DNA from: Rubripirellula amarantea
GTDB lineage: Bacteria > Planctomycetota > Planctomycetia > Pirellulales > Pirellulaceae
Length of the DNA: 64,000 bases
Direction of reading: 5' to 3'
Assembly (NCBI RefSeq): GCF_007859865.1
Contig: NZ_SJPI01000003.1
Coordinates: 434,001 to 498,000, forward strand
Under the pieces are notes generated by a model. It searched no databases and was not told where the DNA came from. It saw only the letters and a program-made list of their open reading frames with translations. The translations under genes and the position numbers were made by a program. Shown here piece after piece: positions 54,725 to 62,991 of the stretch (the stretch's first letter is position 1; each line of letters starts with the position of its first letter).

Positions 54725-55837
54725 ATGTTCATCGGTATTTCGGCGGCCCTTCTTGCCGGAGCCATGCTCGGGCTCTACGCGCTTCCCGGCAAGTACACAT
54801 CGGATTTTGAGGAAGAGAACAAATGGAGCATGTTTTTCGTGCTCACGATGTTTGTCGTCCCCTTGGTCGCAACATTGACCCTGATGAAAGGTGTCGGCAA
54901 TATCTACTCAGGAATCGACGCGGGAATCCTGATGATCATGATCGTGTCGAGCTTCTTGTGGGGCGTCGGTGTGATGATGTGGGGCAAGGCGATTGACCAC
55001 ATCGGTCTGTCCCTCGGCTTCTCACTTTTCATCGGAACTGTGATTTTGGTCGGTAGTGTGCTGCCCCTAGGTATCGCAATTTCTAAAGGGCAACCACTTC
55101 CTTCTACTCCCGCAATGATTGCGATCCTTAGCGGCATCGCGATTGTGTTACTCGGTGTGCTCTCCAACGGTCGAGCGGGCCTGACTCGCGAAGCCGATGA
55201 AGTCGCTTTGAAAGCCGCCGAAGACGCCGCGAGTGGCGACAGTGAATCAGTAAAGCCGAAGTCTTATGCCTTGGGTATCTTCATCGCTGTTTTTGGCGGC
55301 CTGCTCGCGACCGGCTTCAACGTCGCGTTTACATACGGCGCGGGACCGCTTGGCGACGCGGTCGAAGCAAACGGAAACCCCGGCTGGATGACCGCGATGG
55401 CAGTGATGCTGCCCGTTTTCCTAAGCGGTGGCGTCGTGATGACGTTCTACTTCCTCTATCAACTCTCGCAAAAGAAGGCTTGGGGCAAGTTTAAGACTCC
55501 CGCATTGGGAAAGAACTTTGTGCTGATCCTAATCATGGCAGTCTTTCACTACGCTGCCTCGGCGATATATGCGTTCGCGGCCGATTCCTTGGGTCCCAAC
55601 GGTCCCGTGGTTGTCTACGCAATCTTCAACACCACCTGCCTTGTCGTCGCCGTGATCAGTGGCATCCTCACCGGCGAATGGACCAAAGCATCACCGGCGG
55701 CTCGTCGCTGGCTGTACACCGGATTGGCGTGCATGGTGATCGGCGTCTTGGTCCTTGCCTTTGGACAAACGCTAGACCAGGAAGCCGCCGAAGTGGCTTG
55801 TCTGTCATTCGCCCGTCACCTTGTCATTGTTGGATAG
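54725..55837 (+). CDS. RhaT-like sugar:H+ symporter
   Basis: 370 residues with about ten hydrophobic helices. It begins MFIGISAALLAGAMLGLYALP, the EamA/RhaT-type first helix. The family-like pairs SSFLWGVGVMMWGKAIDHIGLSLGFSLFIG and VAVISGILTGEWTKASPAARR match L-rhamnose symporter proteins. A ~35-residue Ala/Glu-rich cytosolic loop divides the two halves. In this operon it most likely imports 3,6-anhydro-L-galactose, D-galactose or a small neoagaro-sugar. The substrate is inferred from context. It replaces the SusCD uptake of Bacteroidota, at least within the window. Confidence 0.85.
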   Translation: MFIGISAALLAGAMLGLYALPGKYTSDFEEENKWSMFFVLTMFVVPLVATLTLMKGVGNIYSGIDAGILMIMIVSSFLWGVGVMMWGKAIDHIGLSLGFSLFIGTVILVGSVLPLGIAISKGQPLPSTPAMIAILSGIAIVLLGVLSNGRAGLTREADEVALKAAEDAASGDSESVKPKSYALGIFIAVFGGLLATGFNVAFTYGAGPLGDAVEANGNPGWMTAMAVMLPVFLSGGVVMTFYFLYQLSQKKAWGKFKTPALGKNFVLILIMAVFHYAASAIYAFAADSLGPNGPVVVYAIFNTTCLVVAVISGILTGEWTKASPAARRWLYTGLACMVIGVLVLAFGQTLDQEAAEVACLSFARHLVIVG

Positions 55838-55846
55838 GCCAAACTT

Positions 55847-56899
55847 ATGAAAATTTCCAAAGCACCGTTCGGTGAATTCGAAGGCAAAGCGGTTGATCTA
55901 TTCACGCTGGAAAACGACAACGGCGTGACGATGAAGATCACCACTTACGGTGGGACCGTGACTTCGATCGTAACGCCAGACAAGGATGGCAATCTAAGTG
56001 ACATCGTTTGCGGTTTTGATTCGCTCGACAGTTACTTTGCCGACGAATACAAAACAAACTCGCCTTACTTTGGCTGCCTTGTTGGCCGCTACGCAGCACG
56101 CATCAAAGACGGCAAGTTCACCGTCGATGGCACCGAGCACCAAGTAGCCACCAATGATGGCCCCAACCACTTACACGGAGGAGTGAAGGGCTTCGACAAG
56201 CGGGTTTGGGACGTCGCTAGCACATCGGAGGATTCCGATTCGGTGGCTTTGAAGCTCTCACTTAATAGCGCGGACGGCGAAGAAGCCTTTCCCGGAAATC
56301 TAAACGTGGTGGTCGAATACCGTCTTACCAACGACAACGAAATACGTATTAACTATCAAGCGGAAACCGACAAAACCACGCCGGTCTCACTGACCAATCA
56401 CACATATTTCAACTTAAACGGATTCAAGGACAAGGTTCTCGATCACGTCTTGCACCTGAAAAGCGATCGCGTCCTCGTACCTGATGAAACGAATGTTCCA
56501 GTTGGTGACGAAGAGTCGGTGGCCGGCACCGCGGCTGACTTTAACGAACCCAAACGAATTGGCGATGCCTTCGACGAGCTACCGCTTGGCTTCGAACACT
56601 TCTATGCCTTCAGCAAACCAGTGGGCGCACTGGAGAAGGTTGCTGAAGTTACGGAACCAACCTCAGGCCGCAAGCTTGAAGTCCTTTCAACCGAACCCGG
56701 CACGCTCCTCTATACCGGGCGATACACGTCGGACAATCTGAAGCGAGAAAACGGTGACCAGTTCGGCCAATTCCGAGCTTTCTGTATCGAAACGTCCAAG
56801 TACCCCAACGGCCCCAACATCGACAACGCTCCCAAGAGCGTTTTGAAGCCGGGCGAAAAATATGACGAAACGACGGTTTACAAACTCAGTTGGGCTTAG
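55847..56899 (+). CDS. galM: Aldose 1-epimerase (mutarotase)
   Basis: 350 residues, ATG start 9 bp after the transporter. GalM motifs are GGTVTSIVTPDKDGNL with VCGFDSLDSY, the substrate-binding NDGPNHLHGGVKGFDKRVW near 103-120, the catalytic His in TNHTYFNLNG near 182, and the catalytic Glu in FCIETSKYPNGPN near 315. It is cytosolic (no signal peptide). It interconverts sugar anomers; D-galactose is the other half of the agar repeat, so it may prepare galactose for kinase action. The Leloir genes are not in the window. Confidence 0.92.
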   Translation: MKISKAPFGEFEGKAVDLFTLENDNGVTMKITTYGGTVTSIVTPDKDGNLSDIVCGFDSLDSYFADEYKTNSPYFGCLVGRYAARIKDGKFTVDGTEHQVATNDGPNHLHGGVKGFDKRVWDVASTSEDSDSVALKLSLNSADGEEAFPGNLNVVVEYRLTNDNEIRINYQAETDKTTPVSLTNHTYFNLNGFKDKVLDHVLHLKSDRVLVPDETNVPVGDEESVAGTAADFNEPKRIGDAFDELPLGFEHFYAFSKPVGALEKVAEVTEPTSGRKLEVLSTEPGTLLYTGRYTSDNLKRENGDQFGQFRAFCIETSKYPNGPNIDNAPKSVLKPGEKYDETTVYKLSWA

Positions 56900-56944
56900 C
56901 CGATCAACGGTCGCCCATTCACCTAACCTTTAACCCAACCTTCC

Positions 56945-57958
56945 ATGAAATCAGCTCAGTACAAAGGCGACCGTACCGTCGCGGTCGGCACCAGTGAAGC
57001 CATCAAACCCGGCCCCGGTGAGGCTCGCCTAGAAGTAGCCTATTGCGGTATTTGCGGTACCGACATCCACATCTTTCACGGCGCCATGGACCAACGAGTC
57101 CACATGCCGCAAATCATCGGACACGAAGCGTCCGCCGTCGTTGCCGAGATTGGCGAAGGAGTCACAAGTGTCGCGGTTGGCGATCGCGTTGCCGTGCGTC
57201 CTTTAAAGTTTGGTGAGCCATCGAGTTTTGACAACGGATTTGCGCACGTCGGCAAAAACTTGAAGTTCATCGGGATTGATATGCCTGGTGGGATGCAGTC
57301 GTCATGGACTGTCCCCGCTTACACGCTCCACCAACTCCCAGAGACCTTGAACTTGCAACACGGGGCGATGATTGAACCCGCCGCTGTCGCCTGCCACGAT
57401 GTACGTCTAGGCGAAGTCAAAGCTGGTGAAACTTGCGTTGTCATCGGAGGCGGTCCGATTGGACTATTAATTGCCCTGGTTGCAATCGACAAGGGCGCCA
57501 CCGTGATACTATCGGAAGTCAACCAAACTCGATTGGACTTGGCGGAAACGCTCGGCATCAAGGTTGTCAATCCAATGAACCAAAATCTTCCCGATGCGGT
57601 TCGCGAAATGACGAACGGAAAGATGGCCGACTGTGTCTTTGAAGTGTCAGGCTCCGCTCCCGGAGTGGAGGTCATGACTGAACTGCCTAACGTTCGTGGT
57701 CGTATCGTGATGGTTGCGATTCACCCGCAGCCCAAGCCAGTCAACCTGTTTAAGTTCTTCTGGTCCGAAATCAAGATGATCGGCGCTCGACTTTACGAAG
57801 AGCAAGATTTCGACGAAGCAATTCAACTGGCCGCCAGCGGTAAACTGCATCTCGACAAACTCATCACCAAAATTAGTCCGATCGACCAAGTCCAAGAGAC
57901 CTTCGAGGCAATCGACGCCAATCCCGATGGCATCAAGTACTTGATCCAATGCAGCTAA
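56945..57958 (+). CDS. Zinc-type MDR dehydrogenase, predicted C5 dehydrogenase of 2-keto-3-deoxy-L-galactonate
   Basis: 337 residues. Catalytic-zinc residues are C37 in CGICGTD, and H60-E61 in IGHEASAVV; the NAD-binding GGGPIGLL segment is near 165. The four-Cys structural-zinc loop normally found around 90-110 is missing: the stretch RPLKFGEPSSFDNGFAHVG has no Cys. It resembles the sorbitol/L-galactonate-type dehydrogenases. In the known anhydrogalactose route an NAD enzyme oxidises C5 of 2-keto-3-deoxy-L-galactonate, and its reduction by a second enzyme then gives KDG. The KduD-like neighbour fits that second step. The specific assignment is inference. Confidence 0.8.
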   Translation: MKSAQYKGDRTVAVGTSEAIKPGPGEARLEVAYCGICGTDIHIFHGAMDQRVHMPQIIGHEASAVVAEIGEGVTSVAVGDRVAVRPLKFGEPSSFDNGFAHVGKNLKFIGIDMPGGMQSSWTVPAYTLHQLPETLNLQHGAMIEPAAVACHDVRLGEVKAGETCVVIGGGPIGLLIALVAIDKGATVILSEVNQTRLDLAETLGIKVVNPMNQNLPDAVREMTNGKMADCVFEVSGSAPGVEVMTELPNVRGRIVMVAIHPQPKPVNLFKFFWSEIKMIGARLYEEQDFDEAIQLAASGKLHLDKLITKISPIDQVQETFEAIDANPDGIKYLIQCS

Positions 57959-57990
57959 CTCATCACCAATATTCACGATAATTCTTGATC

Positions 57991-58761
57991 ATGACGACTC
58001 TTCAAACATTCGACTTATCCGGCAAGACGGCCTTGGTCACCGGGTGCAAACGCGGCATCGGCAAAGGCATGGCCGTGGGCTTGGCCGAAGCGGGAGCCAA
58101 TATCATTGGCGTATCCGCTTCGCTTGAACTCAGTGGCAGCGATGTCGAAAAGGAAGTAACCGCGCTCGGGAGAACCTTTCATGGCTACCAATGCGATTTT
58201 TCAGATCGCGAAGCCGTGTACAAGTTCATCACAGACGTCAAAGCGGACCATCCTCAGATCGACATCTTGGTCAACAATGCGGGCACCATTCTTCGCAAAC
58301 CAGCCGCCGAGCATCCCGATGAGTATTGGGACAAAGTATTGGAAGTAAATCTTAACGCTCAATTCGTTCTTGCTCGTGAGTTTGGCAAAGAGATGCTCAC
58401 TCGGGGCAGTGGAAAAATCATCTTCACTGCTTCGCTGCTGACCTTTCAAGGGGGAATCACCGTCCCCGGTTACGCAGCAAGCAAAGGTGGCATTGGTCAA
58501 CTCACGATGGCATTGGCAAACGAGTGGGCGGGTAAAGGAGTGAACGTCAACGCAATCGCGCCCGGCTACATTGCAACGGACAACACCGAAGCCTTGCGTG
58601 ACGATCCCATTCGAAGCGAACAAATCCTCGCTCGAATACCGGCCGGTCGTTGGGGCAATCCCGATGACTTCAAAGGTCCCGTTGTTTTCTTGGCATCCGA
58701 CGCCGCGAACTATGTACACGGCACGACTTTGCTAGTCGATGGCGGCTGGATGGGCCGCTGA
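57991..58761 (+). CDS. KduD-like short-chain dehydrogenase/reductase
   Basis: 256 residues from the ATG at 57991 (a TTG at 57985 precedes it). Classical SDR: TGCKRGIGKGMAVG at the cofactor site, NNAGT near 93, catalytic Ser in FTASLLTFQGG, Tyr-x3-Lys in GYAASKGG near 157-161, and PAGRWGNPDDFKGPVVFLASDA plus DGGWMGR at the end. These last segments are strongly KduD-like. KduD interconverts KDG and 2,5-diketo-3-deoxygluconate, exactly the C5 reduction needed to convert the oxidised L-galactonate derivative to KDG. Cytosolic, in an operon with the zinc dehydrogenase 32 bp upstream. Confidence 0.88.
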   Translation: MTTLQTFDLSGKTALVTGCKRGIGKGMAVGLAEAGANIIGVSASLELSGSDVEKEVTALGRTFHGYQCDFSDREAVYKFITDVKADHPQIDILVNNAGTILRKPAAEHPDEYWDKVLEVNLNAQFVLAREFGKEMLTRGSGKIIFTASLLTFQGGITVPGYAASKGGIGQLTMALANEWAGKGVNVNAIAPGYIATDNTEALRDDPIRSEQILARIPAGRWGNPDDFKGPVVFLASDAANYVHGTTLLVDGGWMGR

Positions 58762-58774
58762 TAAAGACTCTAAA

Positions 58775-58813
58775 CCAATTGCCAACCGAGCTGCCTGCTT
58801 AGTTGGCGATTGG
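58775..58813 (+). other. Intra-operon stem-loop
   Basis: CCAATTGCCAAC (58775-58786) pairs with GTTGGCGATTGG (58802-58813) with one mismatch around a 15-nt loop. It lies in the 121-bp gap between the SDR and aldehyde dehydrogenase genes. No T tract follows, so an RNA processing or partial attenuation site is more likely than a terminator. Confidence 0.55.
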
Positions 58814-58882
58814 CTAACCGGCGTGGTCGAGCCACACCGCAACCTTTTCGAACCAACTTACTTTTCAACCAAGACTGTTTAA

Positions 58883-60361
58883 ATGACCAAGTCCATGAAA
58901 GAGTCGAGCGACGGGATCGATCGCTATCGCATGTTCATCAATGGCGAGTTTTGCGACTCGGTGTCCGGTGAAACCATCGACGTTGAAAGCCCGACGAATG
59001 AGCAAGTATTGTTCACGGTCCCCAAGGGGAACCAGCAGGACGCGATTCTTGCGCTTGAAACCGCCCAGGCTGCGCAAAAAGCATGGGCCGCTAGGCCCGC
59101 TGTCGAAAGAGGCGAGATCCTTTCAAAGTTCGCGGACCTAATTCGCGAAAACCGCGAACGGCTGGCCAAAATTTTGGTTCAGGAAATGGGTAAGACCTAC
59201 GGACTGGCTTTGGGTGAAGTTGACGTATCAGCGGACTTCATCAACTTCCCCGCGCAAGCCGCTCGACGGTTGGAAGGCGATATCCTTCCATCCGACTTGC
59301 CAAACGAACACATCATGATTCACAAGGTTCCCTATGGCGTCACCGTCGGGATCGCCGCGTGGAACTTCCCTCTCGCACTTGCTTGCCGAAAGATCGGCCC
59401 AGCGTTAACCACGGGCAATGTGATGGTCGTTAAACCGCCGTCCGTGACTCCCGTCGCTGTCCTAGCCCTCGGCGAACTCGCTCAACAAGCTGGCATTCCT
59501 AAAGGCGTTCTAAATCTTGTTACCGGTGGCGGATCCACCATGGGCGAGGAACTTGTCACCAACAAGATCACTCGTTTGGTAACCATGACCGGTTCAACGC
59601 CAACGGGGCAAGAAATTTTCCGAAAGGCTGCCGAACGATTGACCGCCGTACGATTGGAACTCGGCGGGAAAGCCCCATTCATTTTGCTGGCCGATGGTGA
59701 CGTGGAAAAGGCTGTCGATGCAGCCGTGGTTTCTCGTCACCTCAACAGCGGTCAGGTGTGCACGTGTCCTGAACGATTCTATATCCACGACGCTGTTTAT
59801 GATGAGTTCCTTGAAAAGTACATCGCTGCCGTTTCCAAGTTGAAGATTGGCGACCCCATGGAAGAAGGTACTGACATCGGGCCGAAGGTGAATGCTCACG
59901 AAACAAATGAGCTTGAAAAGATTGTCAAGCGAGCCGTCGACGCCGGTGCCAAAGTTGCCCTCGGTGGCAAACGTCCCGAAGGCGAAGCATTCCAAAAAGG
60001 ACATTGGTATGAGCCCACAATTTTGACCGACTGCACCAATGACATGAGCGTGATGCGAGACGAAGTCTTCGGCGTTGTCAGCCCCATCATGCGAATCAAG
60101 AGTTACGACGAAGCATTGGAGCTTGCCAACGATAGTGACTTCGGACTTGCAGCTTTTCTGTTCACGCGCGACATGCGACTGATTCAGCGAGCAGTTCTTG
60201 AACTTGAATTTGGCGAAATCTATGTCAATCGTCCGATGGGCGAGCAACGACAAGGGTTCCACAATGGGCACAAGTTAAGCGGAACCGGGGGCGAAGACGG
60301 CAAGTACGGACTCGACAATTACCTCGAAAAGAAAACGATGTACGTGAATTTCAATGACTAA
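58883..60361 (+). CDS. AldA-like aldehyde dehydrogenase, predicted 3,6-anhydro-L-galactose dehydrogenase
   Basis: 492 residues, ATG start. ALDH residues are N161 in AAWNFPL, E259 in RLELGGKAP and the nucleophile C293 in [13 protein letters not shown]. The C-terminus ([21 protein letters not shown]) closely resembles E. coli AldA, the lactaldehyde/glycolaldehyde dehydrogenase. Its position directly before an enolase-superfamily gene, with an 8-bp overlap, and among agarases fits the oxidation of 3,6-anhydro-L-galactose to anhydrogalactonate. AldA-type activity on lactaldehyde remains an alternative, but no fucose or rhamnose genes are present. Cytosolic. Confidence 0.85.
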   Translation: MTKSMKESSDGIDRYRMFINGEFCDSVSGETIDVESPTNEQVLFTVPKGNQQDAILALETAQAAQKAWAARPAVERGEILSKFADLIRENRERLAKILVQEMGKTYGLALGEVDVSADFINFPAQAARRLEGDILPSDLPNEHIMIHKVPYGVTVGIAAWNFPLALACRKIGPALTTGNVMVVKPPSVTPVAVLALGELAQQAGIPKGVLNLVTGGGSTMGEELVTNKITRLVTMTGSTPTGQEIFRKAAERLTAVRLELGGKAPFILLADGDVEKAVDAAVVSRHLNSGQVCTCPERFYIHDAVYDEFLEKYIAAVSKLKIGDPMEEGTDIGPKVNAHETNELEKIVKRAVDAGAKVALGGKRPEGEAFQKGHWYEPTILTDCTNDMSVMRDEVFGVVSPIMRIKSYDEALELANDSDFGLAAFLFTRDMRLIQRAVLELEFGEIYVNRPMGEQRQGFHNGHKLSGTGGEDGKYGLDNYLEKKTMYVNFND

Positions 60362-61538
60362 CTCAATACCCTCACCCGCATCTCAGACTTCGGTGGACGG
60401 CACGGTCGGCCCATTGGAAGTCAAATCTACTGCTAAGATCAAACCAACTGTGAAGATTAAATCCATCGTTGCACGCCTGTTCAACGTCCCACTTCCCGAA
60501 GTGTTATCCGACGCCAAGCACGGTGATCACACACACTTCGAGTTAGTGACGGCTACGGTTACGCTTGAAGACGGCAGCGAAGGTACCGGATACACCTATA
60601 CCGGCGGCAAAGGCGGTCATGCGATCAAAGCAATGATCGAACACGACCTTGCACCGGCGCTGATCGGCAAAGATGGCAACGACATCGATGCGGTATATGA
60701 CTTTATGGAATGGCACATCCACTACGTTGGTCGCGGAGGGATAGCGTCGTTTGCCATGTCGGCGATCGACATCGCGCTTTGGGATATCCGCTGCTTGAAA
60801 GCGGGTGAACCGCTTTGGAAGATGGCGGGTGGTGCTGGTAATAGTTGTAAGGCTTACTGCGGCGGCATCGACCTGATGTTCCCGCTAGACAAGCTCCTCA
60901 ATCAAATCCGCGGCTATTTGGCCAACGGCTTTAACGCCGTCAAAATCAAGATCGGTCGAGAGAATCTCGATGAAGACATTGAGCGGATCAAAGCAGTTCG
61001 TGAGCTGATTGGCCCCGAACGCACATTCATGGTTGACGCGAACTACTCGATGAGCGTGGACAAGGCCATTGAAGCTGCAAAACGATTCGAGCCCTATGAC
61101 ATTGCATGGTTTGAAGAACCAACCATTCCGGACGACTACCTTGGCTACGCGAAGATAGCCGATGCGACAGGCGTACCACTGGCGATGGGCGAGAACTTGC
61201 ACACGATCCATGAGTTTGGCTATGCGTTTGAGCAATCCAAACTTTCCTTTATCCAACCTGATGCATCGAATTGCGGTGGCATCACCGGATGGTTGGCTGC
61301 TGCCGCAATGTCGCGGAAATACGACACCCCGGTTTGCTCACACGGCATGCAAGAGCTTCACGTCAGCTTGGTTTCGTCTCAACCTAACGCTGGCTGGCTA
61401 GAAGTTCACAGTTTCCCGATTGATCAGTACACAACGCGTCCTTTGGTAGTCGAAAACTATCGCGCGGTGGCATCCGACGCACCCGGTACCGGCGTCGTTT
61501 TCGAATGGGAAAAATTGGCTCCTTTTGAGGTCAAGTAG
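60354..61538 (+). CDS. Enolase-superfamily enzyme, predicted anhydrogalactonate cycloisomerase
   Basis: 394 residues; its ATG overlaps the end of the dehydrogenase gene by 8 bp. Mandelate racemase-like layout: KxK at K197-K199 (base), metal ligands D228, E254 and E280 ([19 protein letters not shown]), and H330 in [10 protein letters not shown]. The N-terminal capping domain has [10 protein letters not shown]. Members with this pattern include the cycloisomerase that opens the anhydro bridge of 3,6-anhydro-L-galactonate to 2-keto-3-deoxy-L-galactonate. Coupling to the aldehyde dehydrogenase gene and the surrounding agar genes make this the favoured role. An acid-sugar dehydratase is the alternative. 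Confidence 0.85.
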   Translation: MTNSIPSPASQTSVDGTVGPLEVKSTAKIKPTVKIKSIVARLFNVPLPEVLSDAKHGDHTHFELVTATVTLEDGSEGTGYTYTGGKGGHAIKAMIEHDLAPALIGKDGNDIDAVYDFMEWHIHYVGRGGIASFAMSAIDIALWDIRCLKAGEPLWKMAGGAGNSCKAYCGGIDLMFPLDKLLNQIRGYLANGFNAVKIKIGRENLDEDIERIKAVRELIGPERTFMVDANYSMSVDKAIEAAKRFEPYDIAWFEEPTIPDDYLGYAKIADATGVPLAMGENLHTIHEFGYAFEQSKLSFIQPDASNCGGITGWLAAAAMSRKYDTPVCSHGMQELHVSLVSSQPNAGWLEVHSFPIDQYTTRPLVVENYRAVASDAPGTGVVFEWEKLAPFEVK

Positions 61539-61576
61539 GTTCCCACCAGAGCTGACGTAGATCAAGTCACTTCGCG

Positions 61577-62902
61577 ATGAACATCACGCGAGCCTTGCTG
61601 AGCATCCGCACCACAGACTTAAGAGTGATCTCCATGATTCAAATGTTTGCGTTGACCATAGCCTTATGTAGCGGCTGGCTTTACTCGGCTGTCGCGGACG
61701 AATCCCAGGTCTTTCCGTACGGTAACGTTCCTGACGAAAAGCCTGACCTACCACTTAGCACCGCGATGCAACGCGTCTATGACGGCACCTATGCGGGGAT
61801 CGATGCAACGCGCAACGAACTGTTCTCGCGTTTCAAATACACTCCGTTGGAAGGCTTTGATTATCACGGCCACGACGGAACGGTTTCGCGACGTGATTCT
61901 ACGAAGGTCATTCGTGCCAATGGCAAGTACTACGTTTGGTACACCCATCGCCAAACTCCCACACCGCCCAACTATGATGGCGGCGCCAACGAAACCATAC
62001 CTTCTCGCGATTGGGACTTGTCTGAGATTTGGTATGCGACCAGCGACGATGGATTTAGGTGGGAAGAGCAGGGCGTTGCAATCAAACGCATGGAGAAACC
62101 CAACGCCGGGTGGAGATCCGTATCGACTCCCGACATCTTGGTTTGGAAAGGCAAGTACTACATGTACTATCAAGCCTACCTGTTTATGCCGGGCAGTCGC
62201 GAATCAAGCGGAACCAACGGCGACGATTGTCCAGTATCGGCTTCGGTAGCGGATTCACCCGATGGCCCTTGGACACCATGCAATAAAATTGTGGTCGAAA
62301 ACGGACCGCCGGGCTCATGGGACCAGTACGTGATTCACGACCCCTATCCCTTGGTGCGAAACGGACAAATCTACCTGTACTACAAGGGAGAGATGGGGGG
62401 GACTCCCTTGCCTGTTCGTGCTCAGGGGCTCGCAATCGCCGACCATCCTTTTGGACCCTTCAAAAAGCACCCGCTCAACCCAGTCATCAACTCGGGTCAC
62501 GAAACGTCGCTATTCCCATTCAAGACCGGAGTGGCTGCGCTCGTGAGTCGCCATGGGCTCGAGCACAACACGATTCAGTACTCGCCCGACGGCGTGAATT
62601 TTGAAATTGCTGCGATCACCGGACTGATGCCAATCGCACCGGGAGCTTACGTTCCCGATGCGTTCACGGACACCGCCGATGGTCGGGGGATCACATGGGG
62701 CCTATGCCACTTTCGAAACCTTGGTCGCGACGAGGGCAAAAGTCATAGCATGCTCGCTCGTTTCGACTGCGATCTAAGCTTAGACGTGGACGACCTAGAA
62801 ATGAAAGAGACCGATATCTTTAACGACCCAGAAATCAATTTCAAATTCGGGCTCAGCGAAACGCAGCGAAAACGAATCGAAGCGGCAACCAAGAACGAAT
62901 AG
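61577..62902 (+). CDS. GH117-type glycoside hydrolase
   Basis: 441 residues. A second start at 61634 (MIQMFALTIALCSGWLYS) would give a shorter signal peptide. The propeller shows [96 protein letters not shown] and DCDLSLDVDD. It is close to the 40157 and 62992 genes. The position after RRD is Ser where the other four genes have Pro. It is the only GH117 on the catabolic operon strand (38 bp after the cycloisomerase), so the enzyme that releases anhydrogalactose is co-expressed with the enzymes that use it. Confidence 0.88.
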   Translation: MNITRALLSIRTTDLRVISMIQMFALTIALCSGWLYSAVADESQVFPYGNVPDEKPDLPLSTAMQRVYDGTYAGIDATRNELFSRFKYTPLEGFDYHGHDGTVSRRDSTKVIRANGKYYVWYTHRQTPTPPNYDGGANETIPSRDWDLSEIWYATSDDGFRWEEQGVAIKRMEKPNAGWRSVSTPDILVWKGKYYMYYQAYLFMPGSRESSGTNGDDCPVSASVADSPDGPWTPCNKIVVENGPPGSWDQYVIHDPYPLVRNGQIYLYYKGEMGGTPLPVRAQGLAIADHPFGPFKKHPLNPVINSGHETSLFPFKTGVAALVSRHGLEHNTIQYSPDGVNFEIAAITGLMPIAPGAYVPDAFTDTADGRGITWGLCHFRNLGRDEGKSHSMLARFDCDLSLDVDDLEMKETDIFNDPEINFKFGLSETQRKRIEAATKNE

Positions 62903-62937
62903 AACTACTGGTGTGTCATGAGAACGTTTCGACAGTG

Positions 62938-62953
62938 AGCACTCGCGAGTGCT
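62938..62953. other. 16-bp perfect palindrome between convergent genes
   Basis: AGCACTCGCGAGTGCT is fully self-complementary and lies in the 89-bp gap between two convergent GH117 genes. It may act as a shared bidirectional stop signal, although it lacks a T tract. Confidence 0.45.
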
Positions 62954-62991
62954 TGCCGTTCGGCGTTTGATCAGGACTCTCGTCGTTCTTG

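Noticed and set aside
59594-60271. 225-codon open frame on the minus strand
   Set aside because: It lies wholly inside the aldehyde dehydrogenase gene, whose protein has all family motifs; the antisense frame has no recognisable motif.
58883-61538. Fucose/rhamnose (lactaldehyde) or galactonate pathway
   Set aside because: The AldA-like and enolase-type genes alone could fit, but no fucose or rhamnose isomerase, kinase or aldolase is present, while agarases and GH117 genes surround them.
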